Assembly: GCA_030041435.1 (NCBI GenBank)
Contig: JASHNW010000045.1
Location: 1-64,000 of the forward strand
DNA from: Acidobacteriaceae bacterium
GTDB taxonomy: Bacteria > Acidobacteriota > Terriglobia > Terriglobales > Acidobacteriaceae
Reading direction: 5' to 3'
DNA: 64,000 bases
The notes under the pieces were generated by a model that was not told the DNA's origin, ran no database searches, and saw only the letters and a program-made list of their open reading frames with translations. This document shows, in pieces, positions 63,260-64,000 of the stretch. The number at the start of each line of letters is the position of its first letter. The first letter of the stretch is position 1. Position numbers and translations under genes: made by a program.

Positions 63260-64000
63260 TCAATGCGTCGACCACCCCACGTTTCTCCATCCCACCATCG
63301 CCAGCACCAGCATCCCCACCAGTACCGCCTCCACCAGCGCCACGCACGCCGGCCAGCGCCCCAGGCCCCACACGTAGCTCGGCGCCACCCCCGCAATCGT
63401 CCCGCCCACGTAATACGACGACAAATACAGCCCCGCCGCCGACACTCTCCCGCCCGCCGGCGCCGCCATCCGCAAAAAACTCGTCGCCGTCGACTGCGCG
63501 ATGAACACCCCCGTGCACACCAGCCCCAGCCCCGGCAGCACCACCACCCACAGCGAATGGCTCAGCGTGATCGCTTCCCCGGCCCCGGCCAGCACAATCG
63601 CCACCGCCATCCCCCGCCGCATCCCGATCCGCGTCACCAGGTATCCGCCAAACGGCGTCACCGCCAGCCCTACCAGGTAAATCGCAAACAAATAGCTCAG
63701 TGCCAGGGTCGACAAACCGAAGGGCGCGTCCGCCAGATAAAACGTGCTGTAGGTGAACGTCGCCACCAGCGTGAACAGTGTCCCGAACCCCACCCCAAAC
63801 GTCGCCAGCAGCCGCGGATTCTTCATGTGCCGCAGCGCGATCCTCGCCGCGCCCAACCCCGGCACGCCCTCCGCCGCCTCCTCATGCTCGTAGCGCGGAC
63901 GCTTGCGTCCATGCGGCAGCCAGCGCGCAATCGCCCCCGCCCCCGCCAGCGTCAGCCCGCCCAGCAGCACAAAGCTCCACCGCCAGCCCACCTTCTCCGC
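63260..64000 (-). CDS. MFS transporter, C-terminal part (runs off the window)
   Basis: The frame continues to the last base of the window, so the true start lies beyond it; only the last 246 residues are seen. GWRWSFVLLGGLTLAG is the end of the N-terminal half. Six hydrophobic segments of the C-terminal half follow (ATFGVGFGTLFTLVATFTYS to ACVALVEAVLVGMLVLAMVG). It resembles DHA1-type exporters. The substrate is unknown. Confidence 0.85.
   Translation of the reverse strand, partial: AEKVGWRWSFVLLGGLTLAGAGAIARWLPHGRKRPRYEHEEAAEGVPGLGAARIALRHMKNPRLLATFGVGFGTLFTLVATFTYSTFYLADAPFGLSTLALSYLFAIYLVGLAVTPFGGYLVTRIGMRRGMAVAIVLAGAGEAITLSHSLWVVVLPGLGLVCTGVFIAQSTATSFLRMAAPAGGRVSAAGLYLSSYYVGGTIAGVAPSYVWGLGRWPACVALVEAVLVGMLVLAMVGWRNVGWSTH

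Overview
The window is about 64 kb of GC-rich chromosomal DNA, and its gene content points to an acidobacterium, most likely class Terriglobia (Acidobacteriaceae). The evidence is a von Willebrand-type protein of the acidobacterial VWFA-related kind, a large ECF42-type sigma factor paired with a DGPF/YCII protein, secreted proteins ending in TonB_C domains, a TonB-dependent receptor with a carboxypeptidase-regulatory N-terminal domain, an acid-type sedolisin, and several secreted glycoside hydrolases (GH10, GH16, GH92). This assignment is inference from gene families. There is no rRNA or tRNA gene in the window to confirm it.

Layout. 1-105 is the start of an IS256-type transposase cut by the window edge. 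0.4-12.3 kb holds purB-ubiX, a DUF2007/marR pair with a perfect palindromic operator, a minus-strand run (small protein, GH10 xylanase, VWFA protein, dienelactone hydrolase, MFS exporter), a NIPSNAP protein, the ECF42/YCII pair and purH. 12.6-16.5 kb holds a rhomboid protease, an XRE regulator, a second, secreted dienelactone hydrolase and a penicillin-binding transpeptidase. 16.8-20.7 kb is ftsQ-ftsA-ftsZ without adjoining mur genes. 21-31 kb holds a TonB-dependent receptor, a membrane protein, uvrA translationally coupled to a TPR protein, a secreted protein, an orphan response regulator and a LolD-like ATPase. 31.5-36.8 kb holds murQ, two tandem TonB_C paralogues (one frameshifted), a GH16 glucanase, a 309-bp inverted-repeat element and an aminotransferase. 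36.8-46 kb is a long minus-strand run ending with mreB-mreC-mreD, a 706-residue TPR protein, a dGTPase-type phosphohydrolase, a Dph6-like ligase, a Dabb protein and a DedA-rhodanese fusion. 46.4-48.4 kb pairs a 68-residue protein with a B12-type radical SAM enzyme. 48.4-54.7 kb holds a GH92 mannosidase, arsR/arsM-arsC, an aldehyde dehydrogenase and a truncated CopG-type antitoxin. 54.9-60.2 kb is a four-gene Gld-like ABC operon followed by pyrE. 60.4-64 kb holds the sedolisin with a structured leader, an OmpA lipoprotein and a partial MFS gene.

Functional themes are envelope growth and division (FtsQAZ, MreBCD, a PBP, MurQ, OmpA), plant or fungal polysaccharide use (GH10, GH16, GH92, TonB receptor), purine and pyrimidine synthesis (PurB, PurH, PyrE), and arsenic detoxification by reduction and methylation.

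The most unusual signals are noncoding. Degenerate heptanucleotide (7-bp period) tandem arrays lie directly downstream of many stop codons and in two places run into coding sequence (the N-terminus of UbiX and the signal peptide of the TPR protein). A perfect three-way-junction fold followed by an intrinsic terminator at 3431-3561 looks like a small RNA. A MITE-like element with 19-bp perfect inverted ends lies at 35183-35491. A structured leader with its own terminator precedes the sedolisin gene. The strongest candidate for an undescribed protein system is the 68-residue protein beside the B12 radical SAM enzyme.
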